This document shows positions 22,704 to 31,943 of a DNA stretch of 64,000 nucleotides, piece by piece (the first letter of the stretch is position 1; each line of letters starts with the position of its first letter). Source of the DNA: Parietaria judaica (lineage: Eukaryota; Streptophyta; Magnoliopsida; Rosales; Urticaceae); assembly GCA_954871525.1 (NCBI GenBank), contig OX940872.1, positions 9,633,180-9,697,179 of the forward strand, read 5' to 3'. Made by a program: the position numbers and the translations under genes. The notes below the pieces were generated by a model that was given only the letters and a program-made list of their open reading frames with translations, had not been told where the DNA came from and did not search any database.

Positions 22704-25700
22704 TAATTTTTAACAATATTTCCATATTATATTATAGGGATGATGGCGCTAACTATAGTCAAACTTTATTTTACGGTGATTATCCCTTATAAATCGTATA
22801 TTATAAGTAATTTTTCATCAATCTATATATATGTAAAAGGAAAATCTATCCATAATATAGTGGAAGCTTAGAAATCCAAATATTTGAGAATCCTCAAATT
22901 CTAAATTTTCATATTTTTTATTTTTTATATTATTTTTATTCATATGAATAATGATATTATAGTAATTTCTGCATTCATGAGCTAATTAAATAGTGTATTT
23001 GAATAATCCCTACACAACGTAAATAAAGAGCACAAGCAAATAGAAGTTATTTCACATTTATGTAAGCAAATATTCGTTTCCTATTCCATATTCAATGTCG
23101 AGTAGCATTTCTTAATCTTTCAACAGTTATATAATATACATATTTATCCTCTTTGTTGTTTTTATTTAGCACTGTTTTAATTCTTTTTTCTTTTCTTTCT
23201 GAGCACAGGAACTCACCGATCATTCGACGATCAATTCCAAACCCCAATAAACCCTTGATGATGCTATTTAACTGGCTCTGCAACCTCAGCCAATGTAGTT
23301 GCAGGTAAATTTGTTATTGGTATATTTTTTTTTCTGAACTTTGTTTTACGAGAATTTTTATTTTTTTTTGCTTTGACCTTTAGGTTTTTCATATAATTAT
23401 ACATTACTGCAATAATATTTCTTCTCCTCTCTTATACATATAGATTTTTTATTTTATTTTTAACTCTTACTCACATTATCACTATTTTACACCTAATCGA
23501 ATATCCGAGGTTTACCTCTCTTTGTCACGTAAGTGCTTTTTCTTCTTCCATTTGTTTTAATTAACCACAGAACATGCCTAATTTGTTTGGTATGATAATT
23601 GCTTATGTTTGAGAGCTTGGCTGAGTTTGTTTTAGGCAGATTTCAGGATTCTTTTTGTGGTACGCGCGGGCGGACCACTGCGGTTTCTCAGCTTCTTTGA
23701 GAGCTTGGTTCTTCATTTTTAGATTATCTCATTATCCCCTAATCTATGTTCTCTTTATTCTTGCCAACATGTCACTTCCGGTCTCATGACGAAGACTTTC
23801 CCTGCCTTTTCTCGGCCATCATTGGCACCGGCGGCTTGGGGCTTCTCGACTCCTCGCGTGCGACTCTGTCTTTGTAACCAGTATTTCAAACTCTATACTA
23901 ACCAGTTTTACTTTGTTTTAGTTTTTATATATGTATTATGGTTCAGGATAGAAGTATTTCAGTTGAATGTTATGTGAGTGTATAAACTACTTCATCAAGG
24001 TACTTATTAGGATTCATCTTCATTATTAGTTTATTAACCCAAACAATAGGTGGGTATGTAATACATGAGCGTTATTTATATATGTCTGTAAATTGTAATA
24101 ACTACCCCTATTTCTTTTCATACAAAAGGCTATTAATTATATATAAATGTGTTTTTAAGGGGTAATATTATTGAAGAGAGCTCATGTGATCTAAATATAA
24201 TTTATTCTTTCAATTATACAATTGCGCATGAAAAAAGTGTTAGACATGTGTGTCCTTAAACAAGATATTTTATCCCTTTGTAAAAGATTATGACAAGTCG
24301 TTGAATAAAGATGATGCTTATTATGATAATCTTATTATAGTTTCTGGTAGAGTAAAATAGAATGTTTGATTCCTTAGTTCATGAAGGATGCAATTATGTT
24401 ATTATTATCACAACAGAGTCAATGTGAGGAAGAATTAATAATCATAATAAATGAACTTAAAATGTCCGTGACCTGATCAACTGGGTGGGAGCCCATTAAT
24501 CGTACAAGGTCATTAATGTGACTAAGTGATAATCCTATTCTGGATTTTGTGTGTGTCACACTCACTACAAGTGCATTAAGTATGAAGTGTCTTCATACTG
24601 GACTGGACCTGACTTAAACTCCGGAAGTTATCATATAAGACCGTCACTGATAACTTGGAGTTGAGTCACTAGTAGATGATCAAATGGATATTCGATCTAA
24701 GTCCTGAGTGATCTTGAGTCCAAGCTGCTGACTTGATTGTTCTTTGATTTAACCGTTAAAGAACACGAAATATTACCGCTGTTCCCAACACTATTATTTT
24801 GGGAACATGAGAGTCAGCTGTAAGGGTAGCTTGGTCATAGACATGGGCATCACACAGCTCTCCTTAGAGTGATGATGATTCCCTTGATTGTCGGTGGTGA
24901 GAAGTGAGAGATACCCATGCGCAACTTATGAATCGAAACCATAAGTGGGTTACTCATGATATTACTGACTGAGTCAAGGATGAAAATACAACGAGGGGCA
25001 TAACGGTAAAAACCGCCTGCTCATTTATGAATCATTAAGTGAAAGATCAATAACCCGAATTTGATTGTATCAATGGACACCCTGCTATTATAAAAGGGAA
25101 TAATATATACCGTATCACTAAAGAGTGCAGCCTCGGGTCTATAGTGGAATCACTTCGAGGTTTGACGAACAACTAGCAGTTCGTAGGAGCTTAAGTGATA
25201 CGGGTCCATGGTCCCCAGGATAGCTCCGTAACGGATGATACGTACGTGATTAAGATACATTCTGGATAATGTTTAATCATTTGGCTTGACTTATAAAACT
25301 GAAAGGTCTGTGTCAGACATCAGATAGTTTTATCGTTGGCGTGGCAAAAGTATCATATTTTGGTACACGAAATTAACTGACAAAAAGAAAGTTAGAATTT
25401 ATATTTTCTATCAGCACCATGTTTTTGAAAATTAAATTCTAAGCAGCTTTGCTTTTTGAATCAAGTCATTTCGACTTACGGTTAGTGATTTATGGATTTT
25501 CTAAGTTTGTGATCGGTTCGATAAACTTTGAAATTAAATCACATGTCACGAATTTAAATGATGGTGTGGCACCAAGACATTTTTATGTGTGATATTGAGA
25601 TCAGGATTTATTAATATAATTTAATTATTTGGATTCAATTATTAATATCTTATTAATAATTAATTAATAATTAATAGATTTATATTAATAAATGAATATA

Positions 25701-26164
25701 TTTATATATATTAATATGTGTAAATTCGAATTAGGGTTTGTTATATGAAACCCTAGTTAAATTCGAATGGCATGATTTGGTATTTCTATATTTGCGGCAT
25801 AAGTACCAAATGTTTTGGTATTTTGGCAAATCCCTAAAATCAATATTATCCATTGGATCGGTTATGATTTAGTATCAACCGTTGGATTAGGATATTGATA
25901 AATTTGAAATTAATAACTTGGTGACCAAGTTCTATTTTTCGAAATTGATTAATTAATTATATCCGTTGGATCGGTCTAAGAATTAATCTTTACCGTCAGA
26001 TTGAAAATTGATTAATTATATATATATCTATATATATTCGAATTATGTTTAAGGATAAATTCGAAAAAATGTTTTTAATAAATCTATTTATCCTAAACTT
26101 ATTTGATCCATTAGATCGGTTTTAAGAATCATCTCAACCGTTGGATCTAGATAATAATGATTCG

Positions 26165-26169
<5 letters not shown>

Positions 26170-26208
<39 letters not shown>
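26170..26208 (+). repeat. (AT)n microsatellite in the 5' LTR
   Basis: About 39 bp of AT units; the 3' LTR has only about 16 bp at the same place (33882-33897). Confidence 0.9.
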
Positions 26209-26210
<2 letters not shown>

Positions 26211-26420
26211 TAATTCGAATTTTATGATGATAAGAAGATAAGATTGGATTTTTGATTTATCTAAATCTTTCTTATTTAATTAAATCCCTAATTAATTATA
26301 TCCATTGGATTTAGATGAGATTAAATCTGGACCATTGGATTTAAGATAATTAATTATATTTAATTAATGAAATTCGAATTTAGGGAGGGAATATCTCCAA
26401 ATCGGTTACAGTCTTGAGCC

Positions 26421-26428
26421 TATAAATA
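26421..26428 (+). promoter_or_regulatory. TATA box of the 5' LTR
   Basis: TATAAATA in the context GAGCCTATAAATAGGAGGC, within a local palindrome (GAGCCTAT...ATAGGAGGCTC). RNA would start about 30 bp downstream, near the ACACATTTTTCACACC stretch. The same box is at 34108-34115 in the 3' LTR. Confidence 0.75.
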
Positions 26429-26995
26429 GGAGGCTCATTCTACACATTTTTCACACCTTTCACCAAAGAAAAATTCGAACTCTCCCTCTTCCTCAGGGTC
26501 TGCGAATTTTCTCTCTGATCTCTTTCTTCTGGTTCGGCTTAGGAGACTATTTCTCCGGAAGCTTAAAAAGAACCATCAGTTAAAGTTTTGCGACGGAGTC
26601 CTGCCGGCGAAGCCCACGCTTCGGTACGAGGATTCCAGGAAAATATCCCGAAAGATCACGGGAGATTCCCTCAGCACCGGCGGAGCCCTGCCCGATTCAG
26701 AGCGCGCAGCCGGAAATCGTCAAACGAGGTACGGCCTTATGCATTGGGTTAATAAATGCAAACATTTACTGCTTTCTATTTATTTCCTATTATGACTAGT
26801 TTATTAATAATGAGTTATGAATATTAAATTGCATAATATTTATCAGATCTTGGGATATGGATATTATCCGATATTCGGACCGTTGTTTGGATAACAAGTT
26901 TTTCCGCTTTAAAATAATTTTAAAATGTTACCCTGACGGTTTGGAGGTATAAATCGAGATAATTATACGGAATCCGAGACGTGATTTCCAACAAT

Positions 26996-27007
26996 TGGTA
27001 TCAGAGC
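26996..27007 (+). other. Primer-binding site of the full-length Copia
   Basis: TGGTATCAGAGC, 2 bp after the 5' LTR end, complementary to initiator Met-tRNA. Confidence 0.92.
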
Positions 27008-27129
27008 CATAGTTCAAGGATAAATAATTACGTAATTTAATTAATGGGTTTAAAGAACGAATTATTTGATGAATAAATTAATAATTAAAATTGAAATTTA
27101 TTTCTAGATATTTTAATATTAATTTAATT

Positions 27130-27530
27130 AATTCCCGACCCAAAAAAAAATCGGACCGGAAAAATGGCCGGGCTGCTAGGCGCAGCCCAGCCCGTGGCAA
27201 GGGTTGACCAGGGGCTGCCGCTGCAGCCCCAGGGTCAAAACCCTAGTCGCCACGGGCCAGGCCCGTAGCGAAGCCCACGCCAGGGCGAGGCCCAGGGCGA
27301 GACCCTTGCGGGTTGCCCTGGCGCGCAGCGCCTGAGCCTCGCGCTCTGGCCTGCGGCCCACGCTGCCTGGCAGCGGAATGGGCCTGCGGGCCCAGCGCGA
27401 GGTGGGTGCTGCCCTGGCCCTCTTCAGCTGGTTGGGCGTGGCTTCTCCTAGGGATGTGGACCCGGGCTTAGGCCCGGAGGGCCCACGTATATAATTTTTA
27501 ATTATGGGTCGGAATTTATTCCGACCCGGA
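27130..27530 (+). other. GC-rich island in the Copia leader
   Basis: About 350 bp of strongly GC-rich sequence (27140-27490) inside an AT-rich element, full of GCCC and GGGC runs. It is bracketed by CCCGACCC at the left and a perfect 10-bp hairpin GGGTCGGAAT / ATTCCGACCC (27506-27527) at the right. No conserved protein recognised in either strand. It looks like inserted or captured sequence. Confidence 0.6.
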
Positions 27531-27745
27531 TCCCTAGAAATAATTAATTATATTCATCATAGATATAATTTATTATAGCCTATTTTCATAACCCTTAAAC
27601 ATAGTGTCTATGTTTAGATCATTATTAATATGTCATTTTTAGGATAGATATAAATAATAAAGAGTAAATGTAAATGTGTTTATTATAAGTCGGAAAAATT
27701 TCAATCGTACAATCTTGCCTAAGGAAGAGGGAATCAAAAGTGGGG

Positions 27746-27775
27746 CCGGTTCACCATCCACTTCTGGGTGACCGG
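27746..27775 (+). other. Leader hairpin
   Basis: CCGGTTCACC pairs with GGTGACCGG around an 11-base loop, with one bulged T. It lies 5' of the three-fold motif and is GC-rich enough to be stable in RNA. Confidence 0.5.
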
Positions 27776-28038
27776 TTAGGACCCCTCCCATCGACCTGGA
27801 GAGCGTACGAATTGATCTATCACTACCGACAAAATAATAAACACAATAAAAGGGGCTTATTTAATTACGTGTCGTAATAAATAAATCCGAAATATAAACC
27901 ATTAATGTGTCATTAATAGTTTATATATTAAGTTTTTATAACTTAATATAAGAAAGAAAAAACGTTATCTCCTAAAAACAATGGCAAGTATAGAATACAT
28001 TAAAGGTCTCCATTATTACTAACACAAGGTCTGCTGAC

Positions 28039-28087
28039 CACACCGCCTCGAGTCACCCTAGTGTGTCCATTCCCTAAGGAAGGTGTG
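28039..28087 (+). repeat. Structured leader motif, copy 1
   Basis: Core CGAGTCACCCTAGTGTGTCC followed by ATTCCCTAAGGA. The closing stem is CACACC (28039-28044) with GGTGTG (28082-28087). Inner hairpins are GTCAC(52-56)/GTGTC(63-67), with one mismatch, and TTCC/GGAA around CTAA (28070-28081). Confidence 0.7.
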
Positions 28088-28141
28088 CTTGTGGAAGGTT
28101 TGACAACGTGATAGTTCCAAAAGAATATGGGGACGGAGGAA

Positions 28142-28203
28142 TCTTGGAAATGGACCGCGAGTCACCCTAGTGTGACCATTCCCTAAGGACGACGTTTCCA
28201 AGA
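28142..28203 (+). repeat. Structured leader motif, copy 2
   Basis: Core CGAGTCACCCTAGTGTGACC followed by ATTCCCTAAGGA. It is closed by a perfect 9-bp stem TCTTGGAAA (28142-28150) with TTTCCAAGA (28195-28203). Inner hairpins are GTCAC/GTGAC around CCTAGT (28161-28176) and TCC/GGA around CTAA (28180-28189). Confidence 0.75.
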
Positions 28204-28343
28204 GGATCCCGAGAACCGAAAATAATGGGTTAAGCTTGCACGGAAGTTGGTGCTTCCTGACCGTCTATGGTGATAGTTAATAATCATAGAGAACTTGGTG
28301 GTTCTTGTTATGAATATTAATTAAGTTTATGACTAAAACTTAG

Positions 28344-28430
28344 TTTAACCAAACTACACGGTTGATACCGCGAGTCACCCTAGAGTGACCATGCCACTAA
28401 GGACAGCAACGACGTGTACAGTCGGTTAAA
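28344..28430 (+). repeat. Structured leader motif, copy 3
   Basis: Core CGAGTCACCCTAGAGTGACC followed by ATGCCACTAAGGA. It is closed by a two-part stem: TTTAACC (28344-28350) with GGTTAAA (28424-28430), and TACACG (28355-28360) with CGTGTA (28413-28418); GTTG/CAAC can extend it inward. Inner hairpin GTCAC/GTGAC is perfect around CCTAGA; the second inner hairpin is weak here. Confidence 0.75.
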
Positions 28431-28559
28431 TTATCACGAAATAGTTAAAGGGTTTGTTTAAGGTTTTACCCAGAACATGTTTGCATCATGTAACTATTTC
28501 AAATAAAACATTAACTAAAACATTCTACCTATAATAAAGTTTAATAAGTTTCTTTTTCA

Positions 28560-31500
28560 ATGCCAATTAAGATGTCTTTCGACAAACAAGAAATGGAAAA
28601 GTCTACTCTGACGCTGATGTCTCAAAATCAAAGCAATCTGGTAAAAGTCACAAAATCCCTTAGCAAGCTGGCCATGAGTGGATCTTTGGAAAAACTTGGA
28701 ATGGCAGATCAGAATGCTATAAACTCTTTGAACAAGAGGAAGAGAATCATTGGAAACCACGAAGAATTCTTCCAGATTGGGAATACAAGTAATGTTGATC
28801 GTTCAACATTAGAAACATGTTTCGTGGACAGCTCATCCTTCAACTGGATCTTAGATTCAGGAGCAAACGATCATGCGTGCAATTCTCTTCAGTCTCTTGA
28901 CAGATTGGAAGAGATAAATGAAGGACCAACTTTGAAAGTGGGAAACGGGGAATTTCTACAAGCAAAGGCGGTAGGAAATTTGCGACTGACATTTGGAAAT
29001 AAGTATTTATTTGTTGATAATGTGTACTATTATCCAAATGTCTGCAGAAATATACTTTCTGCTTATCTGTTGTACAAACAAGGTTATACTCTAAACTTTC
29101 GTGGATCCCATTGGGTCATCACAAAAGATGGAGTATATATTTGTACTGCTAAAGCAGAAAACGGATTATACATCCTAAAACCAGATTATGGTAGCTGTAT
29201 GAATACTGAGATGTTTAAACTGGCAGTGCCAAAGTCAATTAAGAAACCCAAAATTGACAATGATGTTCAAACGTACCTGTGGCATTTAAGATTGGGTCAT
29301 ATTAATCTAGACAGGATAAACAGGCTGGTAAAGGATGGACCCCTTAAAGAACTAACAATCGGTTCTTTGCCTGTTTGTGAATCCTGTATAGAGGCTAAAA
29401 TGACCAAAAGACCTTTCTCGATGAAAGGTCAAAGAGCCACTAAACCATTAGAACTCGTATATTCTGATGTATGTGGTCCCATGAACATACAAGGAAGGGG
29501 AGGAATTGAATACTTTGTCACCTTTATTGACGATTATTCGAGATATGGTTACGTTTATCTCATGGCCAAGAAATCTGAAACCTTGGGTAAGTTCAGAGAA
29601 TTTCTGGCAGAATCTGAGAATCAACTAGGACTGTCATTGAAGTCTCTTCGATCTGATCGAGGGGGAGAATACCTAGATCATGTGTTTTGCGACCTATTGA
29701 TCGAGAAAGGTATAACATCTCAACTAACTGCTCCTGGCACACCAGAACAAAATGGTGTTGCAGAAAGGAGAAATAGAACCTTATTGGAAATGGTAAGGTC
29801 AATGTTAAGTTATTCATCGCTACCCAATTCATTCTGGGGATATGCTTTGTTGACGGCTACAAACATTCTGAATGTTGTGCCATCAAAGTCTGTTTCTAAA
29901 ACACCCGTCGAATTATGGAATGGCAGAATACCAAGTCTGCGACATTACAGAATTTGGGGATGTCCTACACATGTGCGGACTGGAAACAAGAATAAATTGG
30001 AATCACGAACGGAAGTTTGTTTGTTCGTAGGATATTCCAAAGAGACTAAAGGAGGCTTGTTTTATAGTCCAGAAAGTAAGAAAGTATTTGTCTCGACAAA
30101 TGCTACCTTTCTGGAACAAGATTATATGACAAACTTCAAACCTCGAAGTAAAGTTATACTCGAGGAGCTGTCAGGTGACAAGGTCACAATATCTCCAACT
30201 GTGCCTGTTGTCGAAGATATAGTGGAAACCACGGTCCCAAATCAGAACCAAGGGGTACTCAGACGTAGTGGGAGGTTCAAAAGACCTGTTGAGCGCTACG
30301 AGCACACCCACTTGGAATTTCACCTAGCTGTCACAGACACTAGTGTTGAAGATCCCATAGGCTACAAACAAGCTATGGGGGATCCTGATAAGGGAGAATG
30401 GCAGGAAGCCATGAACCAAGAAATAGAATCAATGGATTCTAATGAAGTCTGGGAACTTGTAGACTTACCGGATGGTTTCAAAACCATTGGCTGTAAGTGG
30501 GTATACAAGCGAAAGAGAGGAGTGGACGGGAAGGTTGAAACCTTCAAGGCTAGACTAGTGGCAAAGGGTTTTACCCAGAGGGAAGGTATTGATTTCGATG
30601 AAACCTTCGCTCCAGTCGCTAAGTTCAATTCCATCCGGATTCTCATGGCCATAGCCTGTAGTCTCAATTATGAGATTTGGCAGATGGACGTCAAAACCGC
30701 ATTCTTGAACGGGTACATTGACGAAAACATCTATATGGACCAACCAGAAGGGTTCGTGCAACAGGGTCAAGAAGGGAAAGTTTGTAGATTACTTAAATTC
30801 ATTTATGGATTAAAGCAAGCTTCCAGATCCTGGAATCTGAGGTTTGATGAAACCATCAAAACCTATGGATTCATTCAAAATGTCACTGAGGCCTGCATTT
30901 ATAAACTCAATGACGAAACCGTGGAAATTTTTCTTGTTCTGTACGTCGACGATATTCTTCTCATTGGAAACAGTGTGAAGAAGCTATCGGACGTAAAAGC
31001 GTGGCTATCTACACAATTCCAAATGAAGGACATGGGAGAAGCCAGCTATGTTCTTGGGATCCGTATCTTCAGGGATCGCAACAACAGGCTTCTGGCCTTA
31101 TCGCAAGCAACTTACATTGATAAGGTGCTTGAACGTTTTGCAATGGCAAACTCCAAGGGAGGTAATTTACCGACCAGACATGGAGTGTTCCTTAGTAGGA
31201 AACAATGCCCAACTTCTCCGGAAGAGCAAGATGTGATGAGGAGGATACCCTATGCTTCAGCAGTGGGAAGTCTGATGTACGCTATGCAGTGTACTAGGCC
31301 AGAGATCTGTTACGCTGTGGGAATTGTTAGCATATACCAATCCAACCCTGGTATGGCTCACTGGACAGCAGTGAAGAACATTCTCAAGTATCTTCGGAGA
31401 ACGAGAAACTATATGTTAGTGTTTTCAGGATCAGAACTGAATCCACTAGGATACACTGATTCAGACTTTATGTCTGATAGAGACGCGAGAAAATCGACGT

Positions 31501-31928
31501 CAGGAGCAGTGTACACCCTTGCTGGTGGAGCGATATTCTGGAGAAGCGTAAAGCAATCCTGTATCGCAGATTCCACCATGGAAGCTGAATACGTGGCAGC
31601 TTGTGAGGCAGCCAAAGAATCAGTTTGGCTCAAGAATTTCTACATAGAACTGGGAGTTGTTCCAGATGTAGATGGGCCCCAAACACTATACTGTGACAAC
31701 AGTGGTGCGGTGGCAAATTCTAAAGAGCCCAGAGACCATAACAAGGCAAAACATATAGAACGCAAATACCATCTCATAAGAGAAATAGTGCGTCGTGGCG
31801 ACGTAAGGGTTGTGAAAATAGCCTCGGAAGACAATCTGGCTGATCCATTCACCAAGACGTTGCAAGAGAAAATATTCAGGAGGCATCTGGAGAATATGGG
31901 TCTGAGAGACATGGGTCATCTTCTTTAA
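28560..31928 (+). CDS. pol: Copia pol polyprotein (protease, integrase, reverse transcriptase, RNase H)
   Basis: An unbroken 1122-residue frame. Protease active site is DSGANDH (Asp99). Integrase zinc site is His242, His247, Cys273, Cys276, and its catalytic triad is Asp303 (SDVCGP), Asp366 (RSDRGGE) and Glu402 (NGVAERRNRT). Reverse transcriptase has QMDVKTAFLNG and YVDD at 795-798. RNase H shows TDSD (966-969), EAEY (1008-1011) and YCDNSGA. SWNLRFDETIKTYGF and LSQATYIDKVLERF are typical of the Angela/BARE branch. Residues 1-95 (rich in S, N and K) do not look like gag and lack a CCHC knuckle. All catalytic residues are present, so the enzymes may be active; replication would need gag supplied in trans. 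The stop (TAA at 31926-31928) is 15 bp before the 3' LTR, with the polypurine tract between. Confidence 0.95.
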   Translation: MPIKMSFDKQEMEKSTLTLMSQNQSNLVKVTKSLSKLAMSGSLEKLGMADQNAINSLNKRKRIIGNHEEFFQIGNTSNVDRSTLETCFVDSSSFNWILDSGANDHACNSLQSLDRLEEINEGPTLKVGNGEFLQAKAVGNLRLTFGNKYLFVDNVYYYPNVCRNILSAYLLYKQGYTLNFRGSHWVITKDGVYICTAKAENGLYILKPDYGSCMNTEMFKLAVPKSIKKPKIDNDVQTYLWHLRLGHINLDRINRLVKDGPLKELTIGSLPVCESCIEAKMTKRPFSMKGQRATKPLELVYSDVCGPMNIQGRGGIEYFVTFIDDYSRYGYVYLMAKKSETLGKFREFLAESENQLGLSLKSLRSDRGGEYLDHVFCDLLIEKGITSQLTAPGTPEQNGVAERRNRTLLEMVRSMLSYSSLPNSFWGYALLTATNILNVVPSKSVSKTPVELWNGRIPSLRHYRIWGCPTHVRTGNKNKLESRTEVCLFVGYSKETKGGLFYSPESKKVFVSTNATFLEQDYMTNFKPRSKVILEELSGDKVTISPTVPVVEDIVETTVPNQNQGVLRRSGRFKRPVERYEHTHLEFHLAVTDTSVEDPIGYKQAMGDPDKGEWQEAMNQEIESMDSNEVWELVDLPDGFKTIGCKWVYKRKRGVDGKVETFKARLVAKGFTQREGIDFDETFAPVAKFNSIRILMAIACSLNYEIWQMDVKTAFLNGYIDENIYMDQPEGFVQQGQEGKVCRLLKFIYGLKQASRSWNLRFDETIKTYGFIQNVTEACIYKLNDETVEIFLVLYVDDILLIGNSVKKLSDVKAWLSTQFQMKDMGEASYVLGIRIFRDRNNRLLALSQATYIDKVLERFAMANSKGGNLPTRHGVFLSRKQCPTSPEEQDVMRRIPYASAVGSLMYAMQCTRPEICYAVGIVSIYQSNPGMAHWTAVKNILKYLRRTRNYMLVFSGSELNPLGYTDSDFMSDRDARKSTSGAVYTLAGGAIFWRSVKQSCIADSTMEAEYVAACEAAKESVWLKNFYIELGVVPDVDGPQTLYCDNSGAVANSKEPRDHNKAKHIERKYHLIREIVRRGDVRVVKIASEDNLADPFTKTLQEKIFRRHLENMGLRDMGHLL

Positions 31929-31932
31929 GTAC

Positions 31933-31943
31933 AAGTGGGAGAT
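31933..31943 (+). other. Polypurine tract
   Basis: AAGTGGGAGAT immediately before the 3' LTR start at 31944, the usual plus-strand priming site of plant Copia elements. Confidence 0.9.

Larger units (their letters stand above)
24238..26993 (+). repeat. 5' LTR of the full-length Copia
   Basis: Runs from TGTTAGACATGTG to GATTTCCAACA. It carries the U3 inverted-repeat modules, an AT microsatellite (26170-26208) and a TATA box at 26421-26428. The microsatellite is about 20 bp longer than in the 3' LTR and accounts for most of the length difference. Confidence 0.95.
27008..28559 (+). other. Non-coding leader in place of gag
   Basis: About 1.55 kb between primer site and the pol start codon, where gag should lie. 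No long frame and no gag motif is visible. It holds a GC-rich island (27130-27530), a hairpin at 27746-27775 (CCGGTTCACC / GGTGACCGG) and three copies of a structured motif (28039-28430). The codon three positions before the pol ATG frame's GTTTCTTTTTCA is a stop (TAA 28545-28547), so pol does not extend upstream. Confidence 0.8.

Noticed and set aside
27176..27361. Ala/Arg-rich 61-codon frame in the Copia leader
   Set aside because: A by-product of the GC-rich island; no conserved motif and no gag similarity.
28039..28430. Hammerhead ribozyme or tRNA-like fold
   Set aside because: The three-way layout prompted the check, but the CTGATGA and GAAA core of a hammerhead is absent, and there is no TTCGANNC loop or acceptor end of a tRNA.
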